Assembly: GCA_903772945.1 (NCBI GenBank) | Contig: CAICTM010000075.1 | Span: 1-64,000, forward strand | Reading direction: 5' to 3' | Source of the DNA: Seminavis robusta | Lineage: Eukaryota > Bacillariophyta > Bacillariophyceae > Naviculales > Naviculaceae | Length of the DNA: 64,000 nucleotides | Shown: positions 1-10,219 of the stretch, piece after piece | Layout of the letters: each line of letters begins with the position of its first letter | Position numbering within the stretch: position 1 is the first letter of the stretch | Position numbers and translations under genes: made by a program | Notes under the pieces: generated by a model | What the model was told of the DNA's origin: nothing | What the model saw: the letters and a program-made list of their open reading frames with translations, nothing else | The model's database searches: none

Positions 1-155
1 TTGGGGGTGCAGGTTTGACAGTCCCACCTCTCCTTACTTCTCCTTCAGGGATGTTCAGGGATATTCTCAGAGTGTCTTGGACCTTGTCCCCATCATTGGG
101 GCTGGAAGTGGGACCCCTTGGGCATCTGCCTCTGGGATTGCATCACCACTTTCTA

Positions 156-650
156 CTAGTGTGGGGTCAAGACTGCTTTGACATGTTCATAGATTGCTGC
201 CCCACTAACTACGTAGCTCTCGCCACCGTCCGTTGAAGGGTTGTAGCACGTCAATGACAGGAATTCGTCTGATCGTTGCTGAAAAGAACTGTCGGTGTGT
301 GGCTCGAACTCATCGTTGGTCTGCGATTTCGCTTCGCCCATTTTGGACTTGTATTCCGCCATCTTGGCGCTGTCTACTGCTTGAAATGTGCCGACGGGAC
401 AAACACCATCCTTATCCGCACGGATGTGATAAGCTGGATTACCGAAGAGTGGTTTTAGATCCAACACATTCTGTTTGATCTCTGCGTTCGTGACATCTTT
501 GCCCGGCGCACACCGAATGATGATAAATCCGTACTCTTGAAATTTCTCCATTGCTTCGTCCAGGACAAAGTCGTCCGCCGAAAGGGCAGCGATAGATTCG
601 CAGGTCACCATAGCCTGGTTGATATCAAGGGTTGCGTCGAAGGACAGCAT
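156..650 (-). CDS. Fe(II)/2-oxoglutarate-dependent dioxygenase (TauD/TfdA-like), N-terminal part
   Basis: The 164 residues begin at a clean ATG (648-650). They contain a PHTD segment, giving an H-x-D iron-binding pair at H118 and D120, followed by a stretch (SLTCYNPSTDGGESYVVSG) typical of the clavaminate synthase/TauD fold. Such enzymes hydroxylate small substrates using Fe(II) and 2-oxoglutarate. The distal iron-binding His and the 2OG-binding Arg are absent, because the frame ends at a TAG at 156-158. A different minus-strand frame stays open from about 140 down to position 1. I therefore suspect an intron or a frameshift near 155, with the rest of the gene beyond the window edge. The substrate cannot be told. 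The family call is fairly firm; the gene end is not. Confidence 0.7.
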   Translation of the reverse strand: MLSFDATLDINQAMVTCESIAALSADDFVLDEAMEKFQEYGFIIIRCAPGKDVTNAEIKQNVLDLKPLFGNPAYHIRADKDGVCPVGTFQAVDSAKMAEYKSKMGEAKSQTNDEFEPHTDSSFQQRSDEFLSLTCYNPSTDGGESYVVSGAAIYEHVKAVLTPH

Positions 651-1358
651 GGTTCAAAGACAGATCAATCTTGTTCGTTGTTCGTTTATAGCTTTTGTTC
701 TTGCTTTTGGAATTGTGAGCTCTGCGCTGATTCTGAAATTGAATGTTCTCTTGGGAGGCAAGGCACACCGTAGGCAGTCTTGCATACAGCACAAAAGATC
801 CTCTGGGATAAGCAGAAGACTACTGTACAACCTTCATTCCAACATTCTCCCCTGGCCCGTAAACCAACATCATTAGGAAAAGTTGATCGGCCTGTTCGGC
901 ACGATCGATCCATCTATACAAAGATATTCCTACATTCACCTGGCAACGACTGGGTTGGAATAGACTTTGGTGCTTGAAAGGAGGTGGTCTCTCATGGATC
1001 CATCCTACATGTACATGTACATGTAACAGCGCCGTCGGTACCTACATGCCAACTATTTGATTCCTGATCTTAGTGGTCGCGGTCAAGAACCGCACCATAC
1101 CAGCGGAGAACGGCAGCACTCGAGCAAGAGAAACCAGCCACGAGCCAGCTCGACTCGACTCCCACACCCCCACTGGTCCCATTTCGAGGAGCCGGTACGA
1201 CTGTATGCAAAAGTAAAACTCGGCTATGTACCTGTTGCAGCTAGCATTAGCCAGCAGCGAGACAGAGATGCGAAGGAGTGGTGGCCCCGGACAGCCATAA
1301 AACAACGAACAAGGAAAACATTGACTTAGCCAACACGATACTACTTTTGACAGGCAAG
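651..1358. other. Intergenic region between divergent genes
   Basis: I see no gene here. The stretch holds the shared upstream region of the dioxygenase (-) and the PIN-like carrier (+). A short palindromic run built on ACATGTACATGTACATGT lies at about 1008-1025. No clear TATA box could be assigned. Confidence 0.5.
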
Positions 1359-2875
1359 ATGAGCAATTTCGGTGCTACAATGATTGTGTCAGTGCAGTCC
1401 ATCGGGACAACCGCCACCCTGGCGAGTGCTGGATTCTACTTGCATCGTCGTGGCTTTGTATTAGGCAGTCTCTCCAAGAAAACCATGGCATTCCTCTCTC
1501 AGCAGGTGGCAATCCCTGCGCTCTTGTTGACAAACCTCATATCATGCGTCGAGGATCCAATAAACCCCGACCAATGCTTTACAGTTACAGATAATTTCGA
1601 TCAAGGGCTTTGGGTTTTCTTGGTTTGGCCCCTCTACGTAATCTCTTGGGGGGCTACCATTGGATGCCTACTGGCGACTTTGACAAGAACGCCTAAGGCG
1701 CAGAAGAGGCGTCGAGCTGTCATCGCTGCCACTGCTTTTGGAAATTCTACCGGTCTACCTCTTACCTTGCTGCTTGCTATACAGGCCAGCTCGCCACCCG
1801 ACTCTCCGGTTGTACAGACCGATCCAACGGTTCTGATCTCCTGCTACATGATCATGCAACCCATCATTCAATGGGGAATTGGTGGTTTCATTTTCCCCAA
1901 AGAAGACCAAGAGCAAGACGCAGATGCCGCCAGAAAGCGTAGCAGATCAATTGACGTAGAAGAACAAGGGCGATCAAACAATCTCGGAGTTGACGTCGAG
2001 GTTCCTTCGTCCCCAAAGATTGAGGATGAGGCCAATCTTGCGGAAAGATCCTTGGAACCCTGCATCATTCCAATGAGAACACGGATACATGCCGAAGAAC
2101 TCGCTCGAAAGTTCCTTCAGGTGGTCTCCAACTTTTTGCAACCTCCCGTCATTGGCGCCCTGATTGGCCTCTTCATTTCTGCAATACCCGCGTTGAGAGG
2201 ACTGTTTGTGAACTTGAATACATCCGACTCTACTCCTGTCCCATTGGAGTGGCTCTACAATGGATTACATACCGTGGGCCAGGCTGCAATCCCAATGAAC
2301 ATGGTGGGTGCAAATTGTGTGTCAAGCTCATCATAATTACAGCCCGCCGCTTACATATTGCCTTTTCCTGCACCTCTCAGGTCATTCTAGGGATCAACTT
2401 ATCCATCGCACTTGGGGATACAAATCCGTTCCGATGTTTGTACTTCATGCGACGAATTGGGCCCCAAGCTTCCAAAAGAGCTTCTTGCGCAGAAGGCACG
2501 ACATCGCTGCCTGCGGAAATCAAGACTCATAACGACGACAAGAAACCTGCCGACGAGGCACCTGGGATGACCATTTGGACCATCTTGGCGGTCATCATGG
2601 GGAAATTAGTGTTCATGCCTGCAGTGGGCGTAGCTTCTGTCATAGGCTTGAAACAATTCATGGTCGTTCCTCCCGAAATCGCGGGATCCCTGCAGTTGGT
2701 CCTGATGCTCGTCTTTATCACACCAACCGCAAACAATCTGATGATACTGGTGGAGCTTTCGGCTGGTGCACAAGTTAAACAAGACATGGCCAAGTTGATT
2801 GCTTGTCAGTATCTTGTAGCTCCAGTTCTTCTGAGCCTGAGTGTGGCAGTCGTGGTGCTGGTCGCAACCACCTAA
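1359..2875 (+). CDS. Auxin efflux carrier (PIN)-like membrane transport protein, two exons
   Basis: The exons are 1359-2303 and 2381-2875, joined across a 77-bp phase-0 GT-AG intron (GTGGGT...CTCAG), and encode 479 residues. Exon 1 has about five hydrophobic segments and then a charged loop (residues ~185-255) rich in Glu, Asp and Arg. Exon 2 adds four to five more segments. The splice joins IPMNM to VILGINLS, the conserved helix region of the membrane transport protein family (PF03547: PIN/PILS and bacterial malonate or auxin efflux carriers). PFAM-type landmarks are visible at both ends, such as FLSQQVAIPALLLTNL and FITPTANNLMILVELS. It probably moves organic anions or an auxin-like compound across an internal or plasma membrane. 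I chose the ATG at 1359; the upstream in-frame extension begins only with GTG. Confidence 0.85.
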
Positions 2876-4684
2876 TACTCAAGGAACCAAAGTCTCATCG
2901 ATCAAGATGTTCGCTGGCCACCAATTTGCAGCGACGAGCAGGGGTTCAATTGGCTTCCAACACTTTTTCGAATTCTCCGTTACCCTTCCATTGCCCAAGT
3001 CTATTTAAAAATTCTGGACTCTTCCCTTACCGGCATGTCTAACATTCCTTCTAAACTAGTTAGCTAGCTAGGACGGGTGTCAACTTGTTTCTGGATTGTC
3101 CAGTTTCTCTTAGCAGGTACATGCATGCCATAGTTACGCTTTTGCAACGCAGGACAATCCGCTGTATACGAACTTGCCAAGAAGCTTTTGATGTTTCTGG
3201 CCTGTGTCACCTTGATAGGCTATGTGTTCAAAGTGCTCTGCGCCTTAGCTGTTGAAAATGCTACTATCTATTTGCTTTCGTCGTTTCGAGGAAGGCAAGA
3301 TCGCGCTGCATTGATGCAATCAGTTGGGGATGAGAGGACAGCCATAGAGACATAAGATGAGGGTGAAAGTAAGTAAGTGACCATGACATCATCCAAAATC
3401 AATCCGTGGAGTGTAGGCAAAGTGGCATCTGCGGGGAATCGAACTGGTACGGATTTCCATGATGAGAGACTACGAGATTCCCTCACAATGCCAAGGTTAT
3501 TCTGTCGGATCGTAGAGTTGGAACTTGCCCCCCATGGCAGTGCGTGTGGCAGGACCTCTGCAAACAGGCGGCTTCTGAGGTATCGTCGCTCAAACCGCAA
3601 ACGATTTCTCATCTTGCCCAGCTTTGCTTCGGCATCAGCCATCGGCTTCGCAGCCAGCTACCGTACTGCACAGCCCCAAGCCCCACCGGTACTTCAAAAT
3701 CGGCTCAGGTTCCGCGGATAAAGAGCAAGTCAACACTCGAGTCTCGTATACTAGTAGTAGAGTTGAAACATCTGCCCCTAAAATAAGTCAATTCGGGAAG
3801 AGATTTTGAATCACATTAGGATCATCAAAGTTTAATGCATACCGGTCTCAGTACCACAACACCACAACACCCCCAGGTTCCGCGCGAAGATACTACTGGT
3901 AGTACTGAGTAGGCGGTACCAGTGGTAACGTAAGCCCACCGATCGCGATCGTGACCCAAATAATGCTACCAGCGAGTAAAATTATTTAATGCAAGGGGGC
4001 AGAGAAAAGATGAGTCACGTTTACACCAATGCGAGAGGTTTGAGATCATTAAAATACAGAACCTACTAGTTACCTACTACTCAGTAGCTAGCTAGCTACG
4101 GTAGGTACGGTACTAATAGTAGGCTTAGTAGGTACTGGTGGCAAAGGAAGTTTTGTACCGCTTCTCCGCCAGGTTCATGTGCATCCAGTACCGTAGGTGT
4201 CGTGAGACCAATTGTTACGGCCTTACATTGAGTAGCTGTGAATGATCCAGTCATGGTGAAGCGCATCTAAATCTACTCTACTCCAATTCGGGATCGAACA
4301 TTTGTCAGGCTGACGAGGGCATAACAAAACGCACCAGAAATGCTTTCGGGATTCGGGATGCATCGTACATGTACCACCTTAATCACGAGTCTGCAGCGTC
4401 TCAAATTATTTAAAGGACGCAGGGGCTCTTGTCACAACCTGGCACAATGAAAGGTATCAAAATGCTTCCACTATGGGATTTGAGTACATAGGAGAGAAGA
4501 GACACTCAAAAGCATTTTGTACCGCCTGCCCCATCCCCCATGTTGTTGCTCAGAAACAAGCAACCCACCAAACAGAACCATCCATCGATCTGTTCACAAA
4601 ATCGATCATCTGCCAAGCTACTACCACCAAGCTAGTCAGGAAACTCCTTCATCGCTTCACCTCCAACCGAACATCAGCACCACC
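2876..4684. other. Intergenic region, no supported gene
   Basis: About 1.8 kb with only weak short frames on both strands. It includes a degenerate tRNA-like stretch (3429-3505, minus strand; see rejected items). CTAG and GTAC microsatellite-like runs lie around 4060-4135. Near 4405 there is a TATTTAAAGG box roughly 280 bp upstream of the next gene's ATG. Confidence 0.5.
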
Positions 4685-5080
4685 ATGGCGGCAACAGCAA
4701 CCGCATCATCCTTCAGCAAAAGAGCTCCTTCCTTCAGCAAAAGAGGTCCAACATCCGTTTCGTTATCGGATAGGAAGGTTCAGCAGCAAAAGGAACGATT
4801 TCGATTATTCACCCGTGTTCTGTTGACCTATCTCAAGAGCAAGGACCCAGAAATGGCTTTGGAAGTCAAAGTGATCATCAGAGATTGCAAAGCAAGGAAC
4901 GTGCGAAAAGAAAAGGGATTTGAATCGGTCACTGCCAGCATGCGGTTGAGAATCAAGGAACTGGTTGGGGAAGCTCATTGGCGCCGTGCTGAACACCACC
5001 TCGCCCGATATTTGGCAAACAAGGAACAGCGCAGAAGCAGATCTACTGGCAGCGAAGATTTTGCGGCTACCTTCCTGTGA
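4685..5080 (+). CDS. Small basic conserved stramenopile protein
   Basis: The protein has 131 residues. It starts at an ATG in a good context (CACCATGGCG) after a pyrimidine- and A-rich leader. A low-complexity Ser/Lys/Arg head (residues 1-35) precedes a helical core, RLFTRVLLTYLKSKDPEMA..., then CKARN.RKEKGFESVTASMRLRIKELVGE.HW.RAE. From memory, diatom and other stramenopile genomes have many short proteins with this 'LFTRVLMKYLEQKDP...GYESVTASMR' pattern, possibly related to transcription or stress. No enzyme motif is present and the function is unknown. The frame also runs upstream of 4685, but that part looks like untranslated leader. Confidence 0.75.
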   Translation: MAATATASSFSKRAPSFSKRGPTSVSLSDRKVQQQKERFRLFTRVLLTYLKSKDPEMALEVKVIIRDCKARNVRKEKGFESVTASMRLRIKELVGEAHWRRAEHHLARYLANKEQRRSRSTGSEDFAATFL

Positions 5081-5429
5081 TGCACGTGATTCATCAAGTA
5101 GCTCGAGAACAAATCCAGCACTCAACAATGAAGCAGTTTTATTCATCATATCAGGCCACGTTTAGAAGCCAGGGCCCCTTCTCCTGCCTCCTCAAGGACA
5201 GACCTCCAGACCATACTGTACATAGCTTCTAAGGGCTAAGGGAATACTGTTTCTTCAAAATTCACTAGCTAGCTAGCTAGTGTACTTGTAGCTGCTTTGA
5301 TGGATAGAGAAATTTGACTAGGTTACTGATGTAGTCCATCGACTGGTACCAGCTCTCACAGTGGTTTCTCTTCGCTAAGCAACGGTTTCTATTGGTGGGC
5401 CCAGTTGGCATTGTCGTCTTTCGCGGCCT

Positions 5430-5792
5430 GGACCGTCCGACGGTTTTCGCTCAGGTTTTAAAAAAACTCAAAATTTTGCAGTTGAAACATTCCCTTAAAC
5501 ATTCCCTTAAAACATTCCCTTAAATCCTTAACATTCCCTTAACATTCCCTTAAATCAACATTCCCTTAACAACATTCCCTTAACGCTTCGAAACATTCCT
5601 CTAAGCCTTCATGTAAACCCCATAGAACATTCCCTTAAAAAAAATGAACATTCCCTTAAATAAACATTCCCTTAAAACATTCCTTTAAATCCTCAACATT
5701 CCCTTAACATTCCCTTAAAGCTTCAACATTCCCTTAACAGGGAACCACGATTTGAGCAGTTTTTTAAACCTGAGCAAAACGTCGGACGGTCC
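5430..5792. mobile_element. MITE with 40-bp TIRs filled by a 13-bp minisatellite
   Basis: Terminal inverted repeats of about 40 bp lie at 5430-5470 (GGACCGTCCGACGGTTTTCG...) and 5753-5792 (reverse complement, a few mismatches). Between them, from about 5485 to 5742, a unit close to AACATTCCCTTAA is repeated around 18 times with small indels. No coding capacity is visible. I could not find a convincing target-site duplication. The right end stops one base before the giant palindrome described next, so this element lies at or in that element's border. Confidence 0.75.
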
Positions 5793-5919
5793 TCAGGGTC
5801 CGGAAACGGTACTAAATGATTTAAGATACGCTGAGTTTTGCAGTCGTGCTTACGTTTGAAACGAAGATTGAATTTCGAACCAGTTCCAAATTTCACACGA
5901 CTCAGATAGGACTAGTGAG

Positions 5920-6165
5920 TCGTGTTTGCTTGCGTGAAACTAGTACTATTTCACGCAGTACTATGGCTAGTTTACGCAGAGTCTGCGTGAAACAATAGCT
6001 CTAGTTTCACGCAAGAAGCTTGCGTGAAACTAAGTCGATTCTTGCGTGAAACTATGGCTAGTTTCGCACCTGCGTAAACTAGCTTGGCTAAGTTTAGTTT
6101 CACGCAGCTCGTGAAACTAGCTGGTTGCGTGAAACTAGCTCTGCTAGTTTCACGCAAGCTGCAAG
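5920..6165. repeat. Subterminal GCGTGAAACTAG motif array, left end
   Basis: The motif GCGTGAAACTAG and its reverse complement CTAGTTTCACGC occur about a dozen times in both orientations, with short irregular spacers. They lie just inside the left end of the palindrome and upstream of the transposase ATG. Clustered motifs at transposon ends often bind the transposase; that role is inferred here. Confidence 0.8.
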
Positions 6166-6270
6166 CCACGGCGACGTGGCTCCTGCAACTACAACAGGCA
6201 AGTGCAACCGGACATGGATGCAACTACTAGACCATAGGTCCCTTTATAGTGGTAGGCACCAGCAAGAAGC

Positions 6271-7448
6271 ATGTGCTTGGGTAGCGTCAACGTTATTCTC
6301 ACGCCGGAAGAAGTCCTCTTCAGGGGGCTTGTGTTGGTTGGCTTCGAACCGAAACGGCAGAAGTCTGTTCAGCATAAGAAGAACTTGTCAAGGTTTCGGA
6401 CGCACTTTTCGAGCGACCCGTCCGTCTATTCCGTCCTTCTCATCAAGCTGCAGGAGACCAAGAACGAGAAGGCCAATCTCAGCTTCGACAGTGAAGTTGA
6501 CCCCAGAATCCACAGGATCGGTGTTGATGGCATGCTGAAATACTTCTTTATGTCAATCTACTTCCTCGCGTGCTACCCAACCGAAGAGCAAGCTGAAGGG
6601 CTATTTGGCTGTAGCGATCGAACGTGGCGAAACTGGGTCTGGGAGATTGTCGAGAAGATTGCGTTGCTGAAGCCTGAAATCATTGTCTGGCCGAAGAAAT
6701 GGAACAACCCAGACAACCCAGAAGACCCTGAATCTGCGACAATTTTCATTATCACCGTTGATGCACCCACTGCCGCATTGAGGAGCCAACCCATGAAGCA
6801 TTCTCTGAAAACACCAAGTACTACTCTCACAAGTTCAAGTCTGCAGCTTACGATTATGAAGTTGCCTTGTCCATCTTTGAAGACAGGTGCGTTTGGGTGG
6901 CAGGCCCTTACCCTGCTGGGACGCCTGATATCACAATCTTCCGCCACAAGCTGAAGGCTAAGATTCTTGAGTCTCGAGAGGCAAGTGGCGTCATGCATCG
7001 GGCCATTGGTGACAAAGGATACCGGGGAGAGAGGGGGGTGCTTTCTATTGTTAGCTCCGCGGATACGATGCAGTGAGAAAGTTTAAAGCTCGTGTTTTGT
7101 CCCGGTAAGTCATTCAGTTTCAGCCATTCCTTTTGCAGCTATTTGCTCTTATTATGATTTTTGTGCTTTGCGTTATCAGGCAGGAAGTCTTCAACAGCCG
7201 ATTGAAGTGCTTTGATGTCTTGGAGGACTGTTTCCGGCACACGGGTCTCCCTGGTCACAAGGGGCCGGCTCGTAACCGTGAGGTCACCGGGTCGGAGGTG
7301 AAGCACCAGTTTTGCTTTGACTCCTGCGCCGTCATTTGCCAAGTAAGTCAAAGCATTGTTCGTCTCTTCTATCTCCGACATAGCACGCCACTTACATTTG
7401 TCGTCTCAGCTACAGTTGGAGTGCGGGTTCCCGCTTTTTAGAGCATAG
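6271..7448 (+). pseudogene. PIF/Harbinger-like transposase, left-arm copy (frameshifted)
   Basis: This copy is nearly identical to the right-arm transposase and has the same three-exon layout. Relative to that copy it lacks one G in the first catalytic motif (GATGCACCC at about 6760 against GATGGCACCC) and one G near 7067 (GATACGATGC against GATACGGATGC). Reading from ATG 6271, the frame leaves the transposase after residue ~163, just at the first catalytic Asp. Both splice donors (GTAAGT near 7106 and 7342) and the final LECGFPLFRA stop region are kept. The copy should be inactive unless the single-base gaps are assembly errors. Confidence 0.8.
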
Positions 7449-7684
7449 ATAATTATTAGTTTCTTATTTGAAGCTAGCTAGACCGATAACATAGCAGCGT
7501 AGGAACATATCACCACAATTGCGCATACGTGTGACGTTGTAGCCATCCTGTGCTTCCACATTAGAGTAGTGGCCTCGCACAAACGGGCTCCCGTGGGAGC
7601 ATCAAGCAGAGATTGCCAATCGAGAAAACAAAATGGATGGTTGGTTCCCATGAAACAACACCTTGCAGCAGACGCGTATTTGCC

Positions 7685-8650
7685 TTATTCATCAGCATCA
7701 GAATCGTCTCCTTTCTTTTGATTCTTTGCCTTACTCTTCAATGTGGTTTCGAATCTTGTTCCTCTGTGCCTCCGTGATACTTTCGTGGCCAAAAACCGCT
7801 TGCTTCAAGAACCCTTCGTACTGTTGTGCATTATGATACTTTCGTTTCAACCCTCTCTTTTTCAATTCTTTCGACAAAGAATGTCTTGTTCGTGTCCGAC
7901 CACAGTCCAAAAGTGAATTGTTGGAGCCTATCAGTCAGGAAGTCTCCACCTCCTTTTCCATTGGCATTGGGGGCCTGCTCAGTGTAAAAAAACAATCCAG
8001 GGACAACCTTAGGCCACCTCTTTTCGTTGGCAACACTCTCCGTGTCCGAACCATCAGGTTCCTTGTATGATGCCAACAAATGCTCAGGCCGAGACATATC
8101 TGAGCGGTAAAGAGAGGACCTTCACACCCATCAAGCTTTTCACGGACACGGTTATCCATTTGCTGAGACCGTGATGTTGCAGGAGTGTTTGCAGCTCGCT
8201 TCCTATTGCCCCTGCCCGCACGAGATTCATTGCGGCTGCGTCCACCATCAGCTTTCTTTTTGTTTCCTCCACCAGTAGCTCCACGCTTCTTCTTGGTCTG
8301 GTAAGACTTGGCTTCGACGATTGATTCGTCAGAATCTTCATTCCAAAAAATGATCATTATTGTCCTTCTTTTCCTCTCCTTTGCTTTCTTCTTCATAGTT
8401 GTCGTCGTCGTCGTCCGTGTCAGTCTGTGCATGCATCATTGATCGCTGTCATCGGCGTACGATAATCAGTTAGAGACTGCTTGTTCTTCCAAGGATGGAC
8501 CCAGGCATCCTGGCAAAGCCATGTTCGATCGTTTCAGACCCGACCTGCAAGGTGTTTTTATCTTCTTTTGCAGATGTCGTTGAGCAGTCAGCTCTTTCTT
8601 TGTTCCCTTCTTGGAGGGAGCCCGCTTGCGACCGGAAGGAACGGTAGCCA
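7685..8650 (-). pseudogene. Second gene of the palindromic element, left-arm copy
   Basis: Read leftwards from the centre, this copy begins within VPSGRKRAPSKKGTKKELTAQ (about 8640) and ends with GDDSDADE and a TAA at 7685-7687. Basic and acidic low-complexity stretches alternate (KKKRGATGGGNKKKADGG, EDSDESIVEAKSY), followed by SRPEHLLASYKEPDGSDTESV and an APNANGKGGGDFL segment. No single frame covers it, so it needs introns or has frameshifts. I do not recognise a Myb/SANT or MADF domain by eye, although Harbinger elements usually encode such a partner. The function is unknown; a DNA-binding accessory role is only inferred from position. Confidence 0.55.
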
Positions 8651-8793
8651 TGAAGAAGCTGAGATGAACCATCCCCATCCTGTGTTGGTCTTCTATGTCA
8701 CATTGACTTGTTTTCTTTGCTGTATCAAATGAACATCCCGTGGTTTTGCATCGCACTGATTCATTCAAAGGTCTTCTTGAAGACAAGGTTGAG

Positions 8794-9977
8794 ATGCGAT
8801 GTAATGAGGGTGGCTCTGAGGACGACTCTGAGGACGACTCTGAGGACGACTCTGAGGACGACTCTGAGGACGACTCTGAGGACGACTCTGAGGACGACTC
8901 TGAGGACGACTCTGAGGACGACTCTGAGGCCGACTCTGAGGACGACGAGCAAGTGTGTTTCCATTTTACCGCTCTTCTACGACAAAAGAGTAACGTGGAA
9001 GGAGGTGATGACTCTGACGACCAGCAAGCAGAAACACAGGTGGCTACCGTTCCTTCCGGTCGCAAGCGGGCTCCCTCGAAGAAGTGGTGAACAAAGAAGC
9101 AGCTGCTGGCTAACGATGTGCAGAATGAAATGGCGGCGTTGAACGTCCATGGCTGCCAGGGGGCCCTTGCCCCAAGAACAGGCAGTCCCTGATTCGTACC
9201 GATGACGAGCGACATGGTGGGTGACAGACGACGACCGACGGACCAGGACGACTGACACTTAGAAGAGAGAACCGCAGGGAAGGAAAGAGGACAATGATCT
9301 TGGGAAGTGAAGATTCTGTGTACGAGATCATAGTCGGTCGAAGCCAGTCTTACCAACCCAAGAAAGCGTGGAGCTATCGGTGGAGGGAAAACTAAAAGAA
9401 GCTGATGGTGGATGCAGCCGCAATGGAATTCGTGCGGGCAGGCCATTTGGAAGCGAGCTGACAACATACCTGCAGAACAACGGTCCTCCACACACATGGA
9501 TACCGTGTTTCGGCTGCGAAAAAGCTCTGGATGGGTGTGAGGCTCTCTCTTTAACCTTAGCCAGACTAACGTCTCCGCTAGCATGTTGGTTGGCATCAGT
9601 GTATAAGGACCTGATGGTTCGGACACCGGAAGGAGTGTGCCGATGAACGAAAGAGGTGGCTACAAGCTTGTCCCTGGACTTGTTTTTTTTTACACGAGCA
9701 GGCCCCAATTGCCAATGGAAAAGGAGGTGGAGACTTCCTGAAGGCTCCAACAATTCACTTTTGGACTGGGTCGGATGCAACGAACGACATCTTGTCGAAA
9801 GAATTGAAAAAGAGAGGGTTGAAACGAGAGTATCATGCAACGTACGAAGGGTTGAAGCAAGCGGTTTTTGGCCACGAAAGTATCACGGAGGCACAGAGGA
9901 ACAAGATTCGTAAACGCACATTGAAGAGTAAGGCAAAGAATCAAAAGAAAGGAGACGATTCTGATGCTGATGAATAA
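8794..9977 (+). pseudogene. Second gene of the palindromic element, right-arm copy with SEDD repeats
   Basis: The gene starts in the spacer at ATG 8794 with MRCNEGG, then about ten SEDD repeats. It passes into QVATVPSGRKRAPSKK, where the frame hits TGA at 9088-9090. Homologous stretches continue to NGKGGGDFLKAP, TGSDATNDILSKELKKRGLKR and the terminal GDDSDADE stop at 9975-9977. Several frames are involved, so the copy is spliced or decayed. Together the acidic N-terminus and the basic middle suggest a nuclear protein. Like the left copy it matches no domain I recognise. Confidence 0.5.
8814..8945 (+). repeat. 12-bp minisatellite GACGACTCTGAG at the palindrome centre
   Basis: About eleven nearly perfect copies of GACGACTCTGAG encode SEDD repeats on the plus strand. 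They lie in the 390-bp spacer between the two palindrome arms. Confidence 0.95.
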
Positions 9978-10219
9978 GGCAAATACGCGTTTGCTGCAAG
10001 GTGTTGTTGTCATGGAAACCAACCAGCCATTTTGTTTTCTCGATTGGCAATCTCTGCTTGATGCTCCCACGGGAGCCCGTTTGTGCGAGGCCACTACTCT
10101 AATGTGGAAGCACAGGATGGCTACAACGGCTACACGTATCGAATCTTGTGTGGTTGATTGTTGCCTACGCTGCTATGTTATCGGTCTAGCTAGCTTCAAA
10201 TAAGAAACTAATAATTATC

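Noticed and set aside
3429-3505. tRNA-like stretch on the minus strand (acceptor-like TGGCATT/GATGCCA, T-loop GTTCGATTC)
   Set aside because: The acceptor ends pair over 7 bp and the length is about 71, but the 5' half of the T stem does not pair with the 3' half, no anticodon stem forms and the D-loop lacks GG. At most a decayed tRNA or a chance match.
8466-9626. Long minus-strand frame through the palindrome centre (Ser-Glu-Ser-rich)
   Set aside because: It starts in one arm and ends in the other, and its SESS repeats are the antisense of the plus-strand SEDD minisatellite. Only its last ~60 residues belong to the left copy of the second gene.
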